Shown here piece by piece: positions 46,038 through 55,795 of a DNA stretch of 64,000 bases. The notes below the pieces were generated by a model. It searched no databases. It was not told the DNA's origin and saw only the letters and a list, made by a program, of their open reading frames with translations. Numbering within the stretch: the stretch's first letter is position 1; every line of letters starts with the position of its first letter. The position numbers and the translations under genes were made by a program. The stretch spans positions 1 to 64,000 of the forward strand of contig NZ_BMTR01000003.1 of assembly GCF_014649775.1 (NCBI RefSeq), written 5' to 3'. This DNA comes from Streptomyces longisporoflavus. Its GTDB lineage: Bacteria; Actinomycetota; Actinomycetes; Streptomycetales; Streptomycetaceae.

Positions 46038-49000
46038 CGCATGAGCCTCTCCGCGACGCGGGCCGCGGCCTGCCCGTCGTCCAGGTCGCAGTAGGCCTCG
46101 CGGAACGCCGTGTACGCGTCGGCGTGCCGGGCCGTGAGCGCGTCGAGGTCGCGCAGTGCCTCGACGACCTCGCCGGTGGAGGCGAGCAGCGGTCCTGGCG
46201 CGCTGGTCTCGAAGTCGAGGTAGAAGCCGCGGACCGTGTCGCGGTAGTGCTCCAGGTCGTAGGCGTGGAAGAGCATCGGACGCCCGGTGTGCGCGAAGTC
46301 GAACATCAGGGAGGAGTAGTCCGTGACCAACACGTCGGCGATCAGCAGGAGTTCGGCCGTGCGGGGGTGGGACGACACGTCGCGCACGAAGGGCGCGCGG
46401 GCTCCGGGCAGGCGGCCCGCCGTCAGCGGATGCTTGCGTACGAGCAGGACGTGGTCGTCGCCGAGCACGCCCTCGGCGGCGGCGAAGTCGAGCGCGGGTT
46501 CGTAGCGGAAGCGGCCGGGGGAGTAGGCGAGGTGGTCGCGGTAGGTCGGCGCGTACAGGACGATCCTCTTGCCCGGGTCGATGCCGAGCTCGTGGCGCAC
46601 GCGTTCGGCGACCTTGCCGCGGTCCTCGGAGAAGAGGACGTCGTTGCGGGGCGATCCCGCTTCCATGACCTCGCCCTCGTAGGCGAGCGCGCGTCCCAGA
46701 TGGGGAGTGGAGAAGCGGTTCGGGGAGACGAGCACGTCCCACTGCCGGGAGAGCTCGGGCAGGGCGTCGAGGTGGCCGTGGTCGGCGTAGAGGGTGTCGG
46801 TGAGGTCGGTGCCGATGCGCTTGAGGGGCGCTCCGTTCCAGGTCTGTACGACGGTCTGCCCGTCCCGCCGCTCGAAGAAGTCGGGCAGGTGGCCCGCGGT
46901 GACGATGCGGCGGCAGCGGGCCAGCGCCTCGTACCAGGCGGCGCTGTGCTCCTCCACGCCCGTCGCGCCCGCGGGCACCCGGGTCTGCTGGTCCTGCGTC
47001 ACCCACAGGTGCTCGACGTCGGTGCCGCGGCGCACCAGTTCCTCGTGGACCGCCCGCGGGGAGTCCCCGTCGAAGTAGAGCACGGCGTCCCGCAGGGCCT
47101 CGGTGCGCTGCCGAGGGTAGTGCGCGGTGCGCAGCCGGTGCCGCCGGTAGGCACCCCGCTCCCCGCGCGCGAGCACGGACCCGGCCTCGACGAGCAGCCG
47201 GTCCCCGAACCGCCGGTCGACGCTGAACTGGCGCCCGTCGACTTCCCGGTGCAGCGGCAGGGCGGCAGCCGCCGAGGCGAGCAGCCGCACGGGCATGCCG
47301 TCCGCGACGTGAGCGGCGGCCTGCGGCTCCGCTGAACGAGCCCCCTCACGCCCGACGCCGGCCCCGGTCCCGCCCCCCGTCTCCCGCAGGAACGCGTACC
47401 ACCGGCCCTCCCGCAGCACCCCGCCTCCCGGCGCCACCACCCCCCGGAAGCGTCCCGCAGCGCGTTCCACCGGGACCGTTACTTCCTCGTCCCTGCCGCT
47501 GTGACGCAGTACCAGTTCCGCCGTGGGCCAGCTCGCGTCGGCCAGCGTGCCCTCGATGGTCAGGGTGCCGTCCTCGCTCCAGGCCACGCGGTCGGCGATC
47601 GGCTGGCGGGTCAGTTCGACGACGAGCTGGCCCTGGTCGTTCGCCGAGGCGCAGAGTTCGCGGTCGCCGTCGCGGGAGGCGTAGCGGCCGGGCGGCAGGT
47701 CGAGGGTGGCCGCCAGGGACTTCAGCTTGCCGTCCGGCAGGACCAGGTTGGCCTGCCAGCGGTCGCCGTGCGGGGGCTCGACCTCCTTGGGGGCGAGGTG
47801 CGGGGTCGGCGCGACGCCCGCCAGGTCCGCGAGACGCACCCGGACGTCGAAGCGGTCGTCGCCCGAGAGCGCCACGGGATAGTCGAACTCCGCCGAGGAG
47901 TGCTTGTGCGTCAGGCGCAGTGCCGTCGGGCGCAGATGGCTCGGCAGGTGGCCGCCGAGGACCATGTCGTCGCCGTCCCGGTGATGGGCGTCGACCCGTG
48001 CCACGTACTGCTGGATCTTCAGGACCAGGCGGCCCTTGCTGAAGCCGAGGACCAGACGGAGCCCGTCGCCCAGTTCGCGCACGAGCGACTGCGCGGACGC
48101 GCTGTCCAGGGGGCGGACCGCGGCCCGCCGCACCGCGCCGTGGCCCGCGACGAGCACGCCGAGCAGCCAGTTGCCCGGCCGCCACCGGCCGCCCGTCTTC
48201 AGCTGCTCGGGGTCGATGGTGAGCTCGAACCCGGAGAGGTCGTAGCAGTGCAGCTGCTGCCCGGAGTTCTCCGTGGCCTGCGGGGCGGCGACGGTCCGGG
48301 TGGCCACCTTCCGCAACCGGGCCCTGCTGTGCGCCGACTTCAGGACCGCCGCCTTGACGGAGTGGCCGGGCCGCGTCGCCTCCAGGTTGCGCACGTACGC
48401 GTATCCGCTGATCCGGAGCAGCCCGTCCGGGCCCCAGCCGGCCTCCCGGACGCGGGCGATGACCGGCAGTTCGCCCCGGCCCAGGCGGGCCAGCTCCTGC
48501 GGCACCTTGATGTGCCCGCCCGCGCTGCGCGGATAAGCGGCACTGCGCCGCACGAGTCCCCGGATGCGGAACGCGCTGCCGTTGCGCTGCTCGAAGGTGA
48601 GCAGATCGATCAGGTCGTCGGTGCGGCCTTCGCGTACGAGGTGCCATTTCACGCGCAGGGACACCGGGAGGCCCGCGATCACCCCCGGATCCGCGCGGCG
48701 CAGGAACGCCGACGCGCCTTTCATGAAGGCGGCGCGGTACTCGGGCCCGCCCATCGGCAGCCCCTGGAGGAAGTACACGAAGTCGTCGCGCAGGCAGGAC
48801 GTGTCGTACGTCCTGCGCAACTGGGGCGCGTGCTCGGCGAGGAACGCGCTGACATGCGCGCACGCCGCGATCCGGTCCCGTACGCCCTTGACGTCCGTGC
48901 GCCGCCGGGTGATGGAGCCCTCGCGCACCCGCCAGTAGTAGACGTGGTCGCTGAGCACGTCCACGGAGCCCGCGAGGAAGTGCGCGGGGATCATGACGGG

Positions 49001-49555
49001 CGTGTCCTCGTAGAGCTTGCCCTCGGGGAAGGTGAAGCCGTGCCGGTCCCAGAAGGCGCGCCGGAAGACCTTGTTCCAGGCGACGCGGTCGGCGAGCAGC
49101 TCCAGGTCACGGCTGATGTGCGTGCGCGAGCGCGGCTCGGTGAGCCATTTGTACTGCCAGGCCTGCTGGCGTCCGCGCTCGTTCAGGCGCCAGACGTTGC
49201 CGCTGGCGAAGTCGGAGCCCGTCGAGTCGAGACTCGCGGTCATCCGGGCGTACGCGTCGTGCGGCACGACGTCGTCGCTGTCGACGAACGTCAGGTATTC
49301 GGCGGTCGGGGTCGCATGCCGCACCCCGGTGTTGCGGGCGGCGCTGAGCCCCGCGTTCGGCTGGCGCACATAGACGAACCGCGGGTCCTTCGCCGCGAAC
49401 TCACGGGCGATCAGCGGGCTGCCGTCCGTCGAGCCGTCGTCGACGAGCACGGCCTCCAGATCGGCCATGGTCTGCCCGGCGATCGACTCCAGGCATTCCT
49501 CCAGGAACTCCTCGACGTTGTAGATGGGCACGACGACGCTGAGACGGGGCTGCAC
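46034..49555 (-). CDS. GT2-TagF-like fusion with Asn in place of the conserved His
   Basis: 1173 residues from a GTG (GAAAGG nine bases upstream). GT2 domain (about 5-230; LSVVVPIYNVEEFLEECLESI, DSDD), a long beta-rich middle (about 360-790), and a TagF-like C-terminal domain (about 815-1165) ending in VLVTDYSSLMFDFA. The TagF hallmark reads QTWNGAPLKRIG at 904-915: Asn907 replaces the His found in the three sister proteins of this window, and GYPRND is GSPRND. The later Arg-x-His (LVRKHPL) is kept. The transferase part may be inactive or altered. It is translated with the membrane protein gene downstream. Confidence 0.88.
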   Translation of the reverse strand: MQPRLSVVVPIYNVEEFLEECLESIAGQTMADLEAVLVDDGSTDGSPLIAREFAAKDPRFVYVRQPNAGLSAARNTGVRHATPTAEYLTFVDSDDVVPHDAYARMTASLDSTGSDFASGNVWRLNERGRQQAWQYKWLTEPRSRTHISRDLELLADRVAWNKVFRRAFWDRHGFTFPEGKLYEDTPVMIPAHFLAGSVDVLSDHVYYWRVREGSITRRRTDVKGVRDRIAACAHVSAFLAEHAPQLRRTYDTSCLRDDFVYFLQGLPMGGPEYRAAFMKGASAFLRRADPGVIAGLPVSLRVKWHLVREGRTDDLIDLLTFEQRNGSAFRIRGLVRRSAAYPRSAGGHIKVPQELARLGRGELPVIARVREAGWGPDGLLRISGYAYVRNLEATRPGHSVKAAVLKSAHSRARLRKVATRTVAAPQATENSGQQLHCYDLSGFELTIDPEQLKTGGRWRPGNWLLGVLVAGHGAVRRAAVRPLDSASAQSLVRELGDGLRLVLGFSKGRLVLKIQQYVARVDAHHRDGDDMVLGGHLPSHLRPTALRLTHKHSSAEFDYPVALSGDDRFDVRVRLADLAGVAPTPHLAPKEVEPPHGDRWQANLVLPDGKLKSLAATLDLPPGRYASRDGDRELCASANDQGQLVVELTRQPIADRVAWSEDGTLTIEGTLADASWPTAELVLRHSGRDEEVTVPVERAAGRFRGVVAPGGGVLREGRWYAFLRETGGGTGAGVGREGARSAEPQAAAHVADGMPVRLLASAAAALPLHREVDGRQFSVDRRFGDRLLVEAGSVLARGERGAYRRHRLRTAHYPRQRTEALRDAVLYFDGDSPRAVHEELVRRGTDVEHLWVTQDQQTRVPAGATGVEEHSAAWYEALARCRRIVTAGHLPDFFERRDGQTVVQTWNGAPLKRIGTDLTDTLYADHGHLDALPELSRQWDVLVSPNRFSTPHLGRALAYEGEVMEAGSPRNDVLFSEDRGKVAERVRHELGIDPGKRIVLYAPTYRDHLAYSPGRFRYEPALDFAAAEGVLGDDHVLLVRKHPLTAGRLPGARAPFVRDVSSHPRTAELLLIADVLVTDYSSLMFDFAHTGRPMLFHAYDLEHYRDTVRGFYLDFETSAPGPLLASTGEVVEALRDLDALTARHADAYTAFREAYCDLDDGQAAARVAERLMR

Positions 49556-49681
49556 GAGGACCGGCCTTTCGTACGCTCCCAGTCACGGGAGTAATCATGG
49601 GAGTACGGGCGTATTCATCACCTTTGCCCGTTCTCGTCAATTTTTTTGCCTCCCTTCACCCCAATGAGTGAGGACAGGTCT

Positions 49682-49710
49682 TCGACAGGCCGTGTCCGGA
49701 TGGCTACCGT
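49682..49710 (+). promoter_or_regulatory. Promoter of the 699-residue TagF fusion gene (leaderless)
   Basis: TCGACA (49682-49687), a 17-base spacer and TACCGT (49705-49710) form a good housekeeping-type promoter. The ATG at 49719 starts eight bases after the -10 box and has no ribosome site, so the transcript is probably leaderless. Confidence 0.65.
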
Positions 49711-49718
49711 CGGTGTTC

Positions 49719-51818
49719 ATGTCGCGCTTCTCGGTTGTCGTCCCCGCCCATCGCGTCCAGGGCTACCTGCGGGAATGCCTGGATTCCGTGCTCGAACAGA
49801 GCCGCGCCGATCTGGAGCTGATCGTCGTGGACGACGCGTCGCCGGACGCGTCCGCCGCTATCGCCGCGGAGTGTGCGGAGCGCGACGCGCGCGTGCAACT
49901 CGTCCGCGTCCCGGCGCACGCGGGACCCGGCCCCGCCCGCAACACCGGCGCGGACCGCGCCACCGGCGACTACCTCCTCTTCCTCGACGGCGACGACCTG
50001 CTCCTGCCGGGCGCCCTGGAGGCGATCGCCGACGCCCTGGACGCGGCGGACGACCCGGACGTCCTGCTCCTGGGCCACGACCGCGTCGACTGGTGGGAGA
50101 ACGTGCGTCCGGGCGGCGACGACCTGACGGGCGACCCCCTCGCCGTCACCGTCGCCGCCTGGAACCGCGTCTTCCGGCGCGGCTTCTGGCAGGAGCGCAG
50201 GCTCGCGTTCAGCGACGGGGCCTACGAGGACGTGGTGCCGGTGCGCCGCGCGACCCTGGCCGCCGGGGGCCGCGCGGCCGTCCTCGACAAGCCCTGCGTC
50301 CGCTGGCGCGAGCGGCGCGGCGGCAGCTTCGCCAAGACGCCGGGCCGGGAGCACTTCGCGGTCATCGGGCGCTACGAGGAACTCCTCGCCGCCGCCGACT
50401 CCGCGGACCGCGCCCGGCTCGTGCCGCACGCCGCCGCGCATCTGCTCGCCGTACTCGACGATCCGGGGCGCGTCACGCCGCGCGACCGGCGTGACTTCTT
50501 CCGCGGGGCGGCCCGCCTCTACCGGACGTACGGCCCGGCGGAGCCCGCCGCCACGCCGGGGGAGCGGGCCCTGGCCACCGCCTCGTACGCCGCCTACGAG
50601 GCGCAGCGCAAGAGCCGCTCCCGCAGAAAGGGCGTGACCCGGGGGCTCAAGGCGCAGAAGAAGAAGCTGCGCGCCCGCGCGATGCGCCTGGCCTACCGCG
50701 CCGACCTGCGTCGCCCCCTGGACCCGCACCTCGCGGTCTACGGCGCGTACTGGAACCGCGGGATCTCCTGCAATCCGGCCGCCATTCACGCCAAGGCCCG
50801 CGAACTCGCCCCGCACATCAGGGGCGTATGGGTGGTCTCCTCCCGGCACAAGCACCGCGTGCCGGCCGGGGTCGAGTACGTCATCGAGGGGTCGCGGCGC
50901 TACTGGCAGACGATGGCCAGGGCGACGTACCTGATCAACAACTCCAGCTTCCCCGGCGGCTTCACCAAGCGCCCCGGCCAGATCTACCTCCAGACCCATC
51001 ACGGAACGCCGCTCAAGAAGATGGGCCTCGACCAGCGCCGCTACCCCGCGGGCACGCACGGCATCAGCTTCCAGAAGGTGCTCGACCACACCGACCAGTG
51101 GGACTTCAGCCTCTCCGCGAACCCGCACTCCACGGAGGTCTGGGAGCGGGTCTACCCCTCGACGGCGTACCAGGCCCTGGAGGCGGGTTATCCGCGCAAC
51201 GACGTCTACTTCACGGCCGGGGAGAGCGAGACCGCCCGCGTCCGCGCGGAGCTGGGGATCGCCGACGGCCGCACCGTTCTCCTCTACGCGCCCACCCACC
51301 GCGACTACCAGAAGGGCTTTCTGCCCGGCCTCGACCTGGAGCGCTTCGTGAGCGCACTCGGCCCGTCGTACGTCGTGCTGGTGCGCGCCCACTACTTCTA
51401 CGGCGCCGACGCGGGCCTGCGCGGCCATCCGCGGCTCGTCGACGTCACCGGGCACGCGCGCGTGGAGGACCTCTGCCTCGCTGCCGACGCCCTCGTCACG
51501 GACTACTCGTCGCTGATGTTCGACTACGCCTGCCTGGACCGCCCGATCGTGACGTACGCCCCCGACTGGCAGGCCTACCGCCTCGCCCGCGGCACCTACT
51601 TCGACCTCCTGTCGGGGCGCGCGGGCGAGACGCCGGGGGCGGTGGCCACCACGGAGGAAGAGCTCACGGACCTCTTCAGGAGCGATGCGTGGGACACGGA
51701 GGGCACGACGAAGCTGCGGGCGGCGTTCCGGGCACGGTTCTGCCCGTACGACGACGGGAGCGCGGCCGAGAGGGTCGTGCGACGCCTCTTCCTGGATGGT
51801 CAGGCGCCCCGCTCGTAG
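49719..51818 (+). CDS. GT2-TagF-like fusion, short form
   Basis: 699 residues from the ATG at 49719. GT2 domain (about 1-220; FSVVVPAHRVQGYLRECLDSVLEQ, DGDD) joined by a short basic linker (KSRSRRKGVTRGLKAQKKKLRARAM split by loops) to a TagF-like domain (about 330-690) with QTHHGTPLKKMG (425-436, His428), GYPRND, LVRAHYF and VTDYSSLMFDYA. It lacks the long beta-rich middle of its relatives. All TagF catalytic positions are present, so it should be an active polyol- or sugar-phosphate transferase. Its end overlaps the convergent Stealth-fusion gene by 19 bases. Confidence 0.9.
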   Translation: MSRFSVVVPAHRVQGYLRECLDSVLEQSRADLELIVVDDASPDASAAIAAECAERDARVQLVRVPAHAGPGPARNTGADRATGDYLLFLDGDDLLLPGALEAIADALDAADDPDVLLLGHDRVDWWENVRPGGDDLTGDPLAVTVAAWNRVFRRGFWQERRLAFSDGAYEDVVPVRRATLAAGGRAAVLDKPCVRWRERRGGSFAKTPGREHFAVIGRYEELLAAADSADRARLVPHAAAHLLAVLDDPGRVTPRDRRDFFRGAARLYRTYGPAEPAATPGERALATASYAAYEAQRKSRSRRKGVTRGLKAQKKKLRARAMRLAYRADLRRPLDPHLAVYGAYWNRGISCNPAAIHAKARELAPHIRGVWVVSSRHKHRVPAGVEYVIEGSRRYWQTMARATYLINNSSFPGGFTKRPGQIYLQTHHGTPLKKMGLDQRRYPAGTHGISFQKVLDHTDQWDFSLSANPHSTEVWERVYPSTAYQALEAGYPRNDVYFTAGESETARVRAELGIADGRTVLLYAPTHRDYQKGFLPGLDLERFVSALGPSYVVLVRAHYFYGADAGLRGHPRLVDVTGHARVEDLCLAADALVTDYSSLMFDYACLDRPIVTYAPDWQAYRLARGTYFDLLSGRAGETPGAVATTEEELTDLFRSDAWDTEGTTKLRAAFRARFCPYDDGSAAERVVRRLFLDGQAPRS

Positions 51819-54673
51819 GGGGAGCGGACCGGGAAGTACGCCGCGAGGAACGAGCGCATGGCGAGCGCCATCTCCTCGTCGGCGAGCTCGCTGTCCGGGG
51901 ACTCGCCGATGCAGAAGGCCGTCTTGTCGCGGCTCTGGAGCAGCTGTCCCAGTCGCGCGTGGTCGGCGCGCCTGCCGATGTCCACGAAGTCGTACGAGAT
52001 GCCCGCCGGCACCGCGCGCCCCGTGAGGTAGGCGTAGTGGTGGTGCAGGGACGACACCAGGGCGATGTCGGCGTTCGAGCGGAAGCGGCTGCGCGCGGTG
52101 GCCCCGAGCTCGTCGGGGAACCGCTCGGTGAGCTCCGCGAGGACGCTGCGGTGCAGGGCGTAGGGCGCGTGGAAGAAGCTGTGCGTCGCCGTCCTGCCGA
52201 ACTCCTTCTCCAGCAGGGCGCGGTTGTTCTTGGCGGCGGCCAGATAGCCCTCGTCGTCGGGTGAGACGGGCAGCGCGGGCACGGACGCCGAGGACCAGAA
52301 GAAGCGGGAGAGGCCCGAGCTGTGGAAGAAGGTCTGCGGTGTGGTGGGGCGGCCGAGGAACATGTCGTCGTTGAGGTAGAGGAAGTGCTCCGACAGCCCC
52401 TCGATGCGGTGCAGCTGGCTCTCGATGGAGTGCGAGTTGAAGGTGGGCAGCGCGGCGTCCGGATCGGCGAAGAGATCGCGGTGGTCGACGACCGTGACGC
52501 CCGGGTGATCGGCGTTGAGCCAGGCCGGGGTCTGGCCCGCCGTGACCAGGTAGATGTGCCGGACCCAGGGCGCGTTCGCGGCCAGGGAGCGCAGTGAGTA
52601 GCGCAGCTCGTCACGGTTGCGGAAACGGACGGCACCGTGATCCGCCGAAGTCCCGTCGCCGCCCCCGCCGAGGGCCGCGTCGCGCCGCGCCCGCCACTCG
52701 GGGTCGGAGTCGTCGACCCAGGTGTAGACGGCGTCCACGGGAAAGTCGATGTCGTTGAAGAGGAGCCGGGCGAAGACATCGAGGGTCGGGTACGTACGAC
52801 CGCCGACGCGCAGGGTGGCGGTGGCAACGAGCGAGGGCAACTCGGCTCCGGCGAGGGTGGTACCGAAGGGGGCACGACGGGCTTCGGCCGCGCCGGGTCC
52901 GGGGGTGCCCTCCGCCCCCTCCGCCCCCTCCGCCCCCTCCTCCGTGACCCGCGGCCAGAACGCCACCGTGCAGGCCTGGCCCGCGCCGTGGCGCAGGGAG
53001 AGCGTTGTCGTGGTCACCGGCTTGAAGAGTTTGACGCCCGCGACCTCGCCGATGCCGGCGAGGCGTTCGGCGAGTACGACTCCGGGGGCGGCGTCGCGCG
53101 GACGGATCAGTTCGGCGTAGACGGGCTGGCCGTGCAGGGACTCGGCGATCGCCTTGAGCGCGCCCTCGCGTTCGTCGTCGGCCACGGCGAGGGTGTGCGC
53201 GGTGCCCGGGGTGCGCACGAGGACGTAGGGGATGTCCTCGGACTCCAAAGCGGTGGCGGCCAGTTCGAGGTTCCAGTCGGTCGCGTCGGGCGCGAGGACA
53301 TCGTCGCGGCGCTCGGCGATCCTGCCCACCGAGCGGATGAGGAGGCCGCTGGTGTCGGCGGCGATGATCTCGTCCTCGCGGGCCCGCTCCTCGGCGCCGG
53401 GCGCGGCGTCCAGGGTGTACGGCGTGGTCGGGCGGAACCCGCTGCCGCCGGACGCGACGCCGAGCGCCACCCGGTCCGCGCGCCCTTCGAGCCGCTCGGG
53501 GGCGTCGCGCCGGGCCACGAGCCTGGAGTACAGCTCCTGCCAGCGCGCGGTGACGTCGGCGGACGAGAAGCGGGCGTAGACGCCTTCGCGGGCGGCGTTG
53601 GCGTAGGTGCGGCGGGTCTCCGGGTCGCCCATCAACTCGCTCATGGCCGCGGCCAGTTCGTGGATCTCGCCGGGCGGTACCAGCAGCCCGTCGACGCGGT
53701 GCCTGACGATCTCGGCGGGCCCGGTCAGGACGTCGTACGCGACGACCGGCACACCCGCGGCGAGCGCTTCGAGCAGCACGAGCGGAAACGCCTCGTTGTG
53801 CCCCGCGGTCATCAGGGTCAGCCCCGCCTTGGCCCACTCGGCGGCCATGTCCTGGCAGGGGCCGAGCAGTTCGACGCGGTCCTGGAGCCCGAAGCCGTCG
53901 ACGAGCCGGCGCAGCTGCTGCTCGCGGTGGCCGCCGCCGAACACGCGCAGCTTCCACTCCGGATAGGCGTCGGCGAGCTCGGCGAAGGCCCGCACGGCGT
54001 GGTCGACGCGCTTCTCGCCGGTGAGGCGCGCCGCCATGACGATGACCTTGCTCTCGCCGTCGGCGCGGGGCCGGAAGCCGTCGGGCACGGCGTTCGGGAT
54101 GACCGCGAGCTCGGGGGCGGTGGCGCCGAGGGACTCCGCGATCCAGTCGCGGGTGCGCTCGGTGAGGGTGACCAGGGCGTCCAGGCGCGGCGCGTGCAGG
54201 AGCAGGGGTTCGCCCGAGGGGCCGCGCCGCTGGGTGGGGCGGTGCTCCTGGTGCACGGTGACGACCCTGGCCGGGACGAGCCTCACGGCGGCGGCCATCA
54301 GGGCCGGCGTGGTGGTGACCAGGACGTCGGTGTCCAGGGTGGTCAGGGCGGCGGTCATCTCGATGTCGGAGAGCCGGTCGAAGGCGGACTCCCAGGAGGG
54401 CTTGATCAGTTCGCTGGGCAGCGCGGCCAGGGTGCGGCAGGCGGCTTCGTCCAGGCATGATCCGCGCACCGGACGCTCGGGGGACACCGTGCGGTCCACG
54501 AGATAGCGGACGGGGAGGCTGCGGGCCTCGGGGAAGAAGGGCTCGGGGCGGGTCCGGAAGACGGAGATGACCTCGACGTCGTGCCGGTCGGCGAGGTGCT
54601 GCGCCTGGGTGTAGGTGGCCAGCTCGGTGCCGCCCATCTCGTCGCCCCAGCCGAGGAGGTACGTGATCTTCAT
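51800..54673 (-). CDS. GT4 glycosyltransferase-Stealth phosphotransferase fusion
   Basis: 957 residues from the ATG at 54673 (AAGGAG five bases upstream). The N-terminal GT4 domain (about 1-380) has DEMGGTELATYTQAQHLADRH and EAFPLVLLEALAAGVPVVAYD. After a linker with a Gly-Ala-Glu run, encoded by three 9-bp repeats (52908-52934), come Stealth regions: CR1 IDFPVDAVYTWVDDSDPEW (about 640-660) and CR2 FRNRDELRYSLRSLAANAPW, then LNDDMFLG and FFHAPYALH blocks. Stealth proteins transfer sugar-1-phosphate from UDP-sugars to make phosphodiester-linked glycans. A single protein could thus add a sugar and a sugar phosphate. Confidence 0.9.
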   Translation of the reverse strand: MKITYLLGWGDEMGGTELATYTQAQHLADRHDVEVISVFRTRPEPFFPEARSLPVRYLVDRTVSPERPVRGSCLDEAACRTLAALPSELIKPSWESAFDRLSDIEMTAALTTLDTDVLVTTTPALMAAAVRLVPARVVTVHQEHRPTQRRGPSGEPLLLHAPRLDALVTLTERTRDWIAESLGATAPELAVIPNAVPDGFRPRADGESKVIVMAARLTGEKRVDHAVRAFAELADAYPEWKLRVFGGGHREQQLRRLVDGFGLQDRVELLGPCQDMAAEWAKAGLTLMTAGHNEAFPLVLLEALAAGVPVVAYDVLTGPAEIVRHRVDGLLVPPGEIHELAAAMSELMGDPETRRTYANAAREGVYARFSSADVTARWQELYSRLVARRDAPERLEGRADRVALGVASGGSGFRPTTPYTLDAAPGAEERAREDEIIAADTSGLLIRSVGRIAERRDDVLAPDATDWNLELAATALESEDIPYVLVRTPGTAHTLAVADDEREGALKAIAESLHGQPVYAELIRPRDAAPGVVLAERLAGIGEVAGVKLFKPVTTTTLSLRHGAGQACTVAFWPRVTEEGAEGAEGAEGTPGPGAAEARRAPFGTTLAGAELPSLVATATLRVGGRTYPTLDVFARLLFNDIDFPVDAVYTWVDDSDPEWRARRDAALGGGGDGTSADHGAVRFRNRDELRYSLRSLAANAPWVRHIYLVTAGQTPAWLNADHPGVTVVDHRDLFADPDAALPTFNSHSIESQLHRIEGLSEHFLYLNDDMFLGRPTTPQTFFHSSGLSRFFWSSASVPALPVSPDDEGYLAAAKNNRALLEKEFGRTATHSFFHAPYALHRSVLAELTERFPDELGATARSRFRSNADIALVSSLHHHYAYLTGRAVPAGISYDFVDIGRRADHARLGQLLQSRDKTAFCIGESPDSELADEEMALAMRSFLAAYFPVRSPYERGA

Positions 54674-55662
54674 GAGGTCTCCTTCGAGATGTCCCAGCAC
54701 GTCAGGGCGAAGGCACCGGACTTGGTGAAGTGGGCGTGGGCGCGGATCAGGGAGCCGCCCGGCAGAGCGAAGACGCGGAAGGGGGTGGGGCAGGCGGCGG
54801 CGGGGTCGCGTACGTCGGTGAGCCACCGCCCGAGGGGCAGCGGGGCGCCGCGGGTCTCCGGCTCCACGTGGAAGTCCCACACCCACTGGCCGGGGCCGGC
54901 CCCCGCCATTTGCGCGAGGGGCAGCGCGAAGCTGAACTCGGTGCCGTCCCACATCGCCCCGACGGGCACGGTGACCCCGTCCCGCCGCCGTACGGCCTTC
55001 GCCCGCCACCGCCGTCCCCGGCTCGTTCTGACGAGCCGTCCGTGCACAGTGATGCCGTCGCCGCCGGGCACGAACCGCAGCAGCTCGGCGCGGGGCTTCG
55101 ACCGGGTCACCTGGAGCACCGCGCGCCCGCCGCGGCAGCGGACGACGCGGACGAGGGTGCCGGTGCGGGGGTCGGGGGCGTGCGGCAGGGTGGGTGTGAG
55201 CGGCGGTTCGGTGGCCCGGTCGAGCCCGATGCCGCGCCGCTGTACGCGTCCGCGGGCATCGGCGGTGACGACCGTGAGCCGCCAGACTCCCTCGCCGAGC
55301 CGGGGACCGGCAAGGGCGTCCGCTTCCCCGGGGACGTCACGTGCGTTCCGCAGCGTGGCGGTACCGGCGAGGAGCAGCCCGCCGCGGGCGTGCCGCTCGA
55401 AGGCGAGCGGGACACGGAACCGGCGGTGGCCGCGCGAGACGAGCAGGTGGGCCCGCTCGATCCGCTCGTCGGGGAGGGCGGCGACCGCGAGGTTGAGCGT
55501 CCGGCTGTCCCGGACCGACAGATGCACGGGCTCCAGGAGCCCTTGCGCCCGGCCCGCTCCCTGGCCCGCTCCCCGGCCCGCGGTGGCGCGTTCCGCCCGG
55601 AAGCGGGCGGCCCTTGCGGTGGCCAGGAGCCGCCGGACGGCGGGCGGCTGAGCCGGGATCAT
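54670..55662 (-). CDS. Beta-rich protein of unknown function, glycopolymer locus
   Basis: 330 residues; its stop overlaps the Stealth fusion start (ATGA), so the two are translated together. There is no signal peptide or catalytic motif that I recognise. The pattern GVWRLTVVTADARGR and WVWDFHVEPETRG recalls the beta-rich modules inside the fusion transferases here (GVWDLRLRL, VWDVRLHL), suggesting a stand-alone copy of that accessory domain. It could bind acceptor polymer or help assemble the enzyme. The ATG at 55662 lacks a good ribosome site. Confidence 0.75.
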   Translation of the reverse strand: MIPAQPPAVRRLLATARAARFRAERATAGRGAGQGAGRAQGLLEPVHLSVRDSRTLNLAVAALPDERIERAHLLVSRGHRRFRVPLAFERHARGGLLLAGTATLRNARDVPGEADALAGPRLGEGVWRLTVVTADARGRVQRRGIGLDRATEPPLTPTLPHAPDPRTGTLVRVVRCRGGRAVLQVTRSKPRAELLRFVPGGDGITVHGRLVRTSRGRRWRAKAVRRRDGVTVPVGAMWDGTEFSFALPLAQMAGAGPGQWVWDFHVEPETRGAPLPLGRWLTDVRDPAAACPTPFRVFALPGGSLIRAHAHFTKSGAFALTCWDISKETS

Positions 55663-55795
55663 GGCGTGAACCCAATGTGGTGCATTGCCCCACTTTGCCC
55701 GTTGTTCGCTCCGATGCGGGGTGTGTACGGGTCCGGGTCACCCGGCCGGCCCACGAAAGAGTGTCCCGGAGTGCGCTACGGGGGTAGACCCCTTA

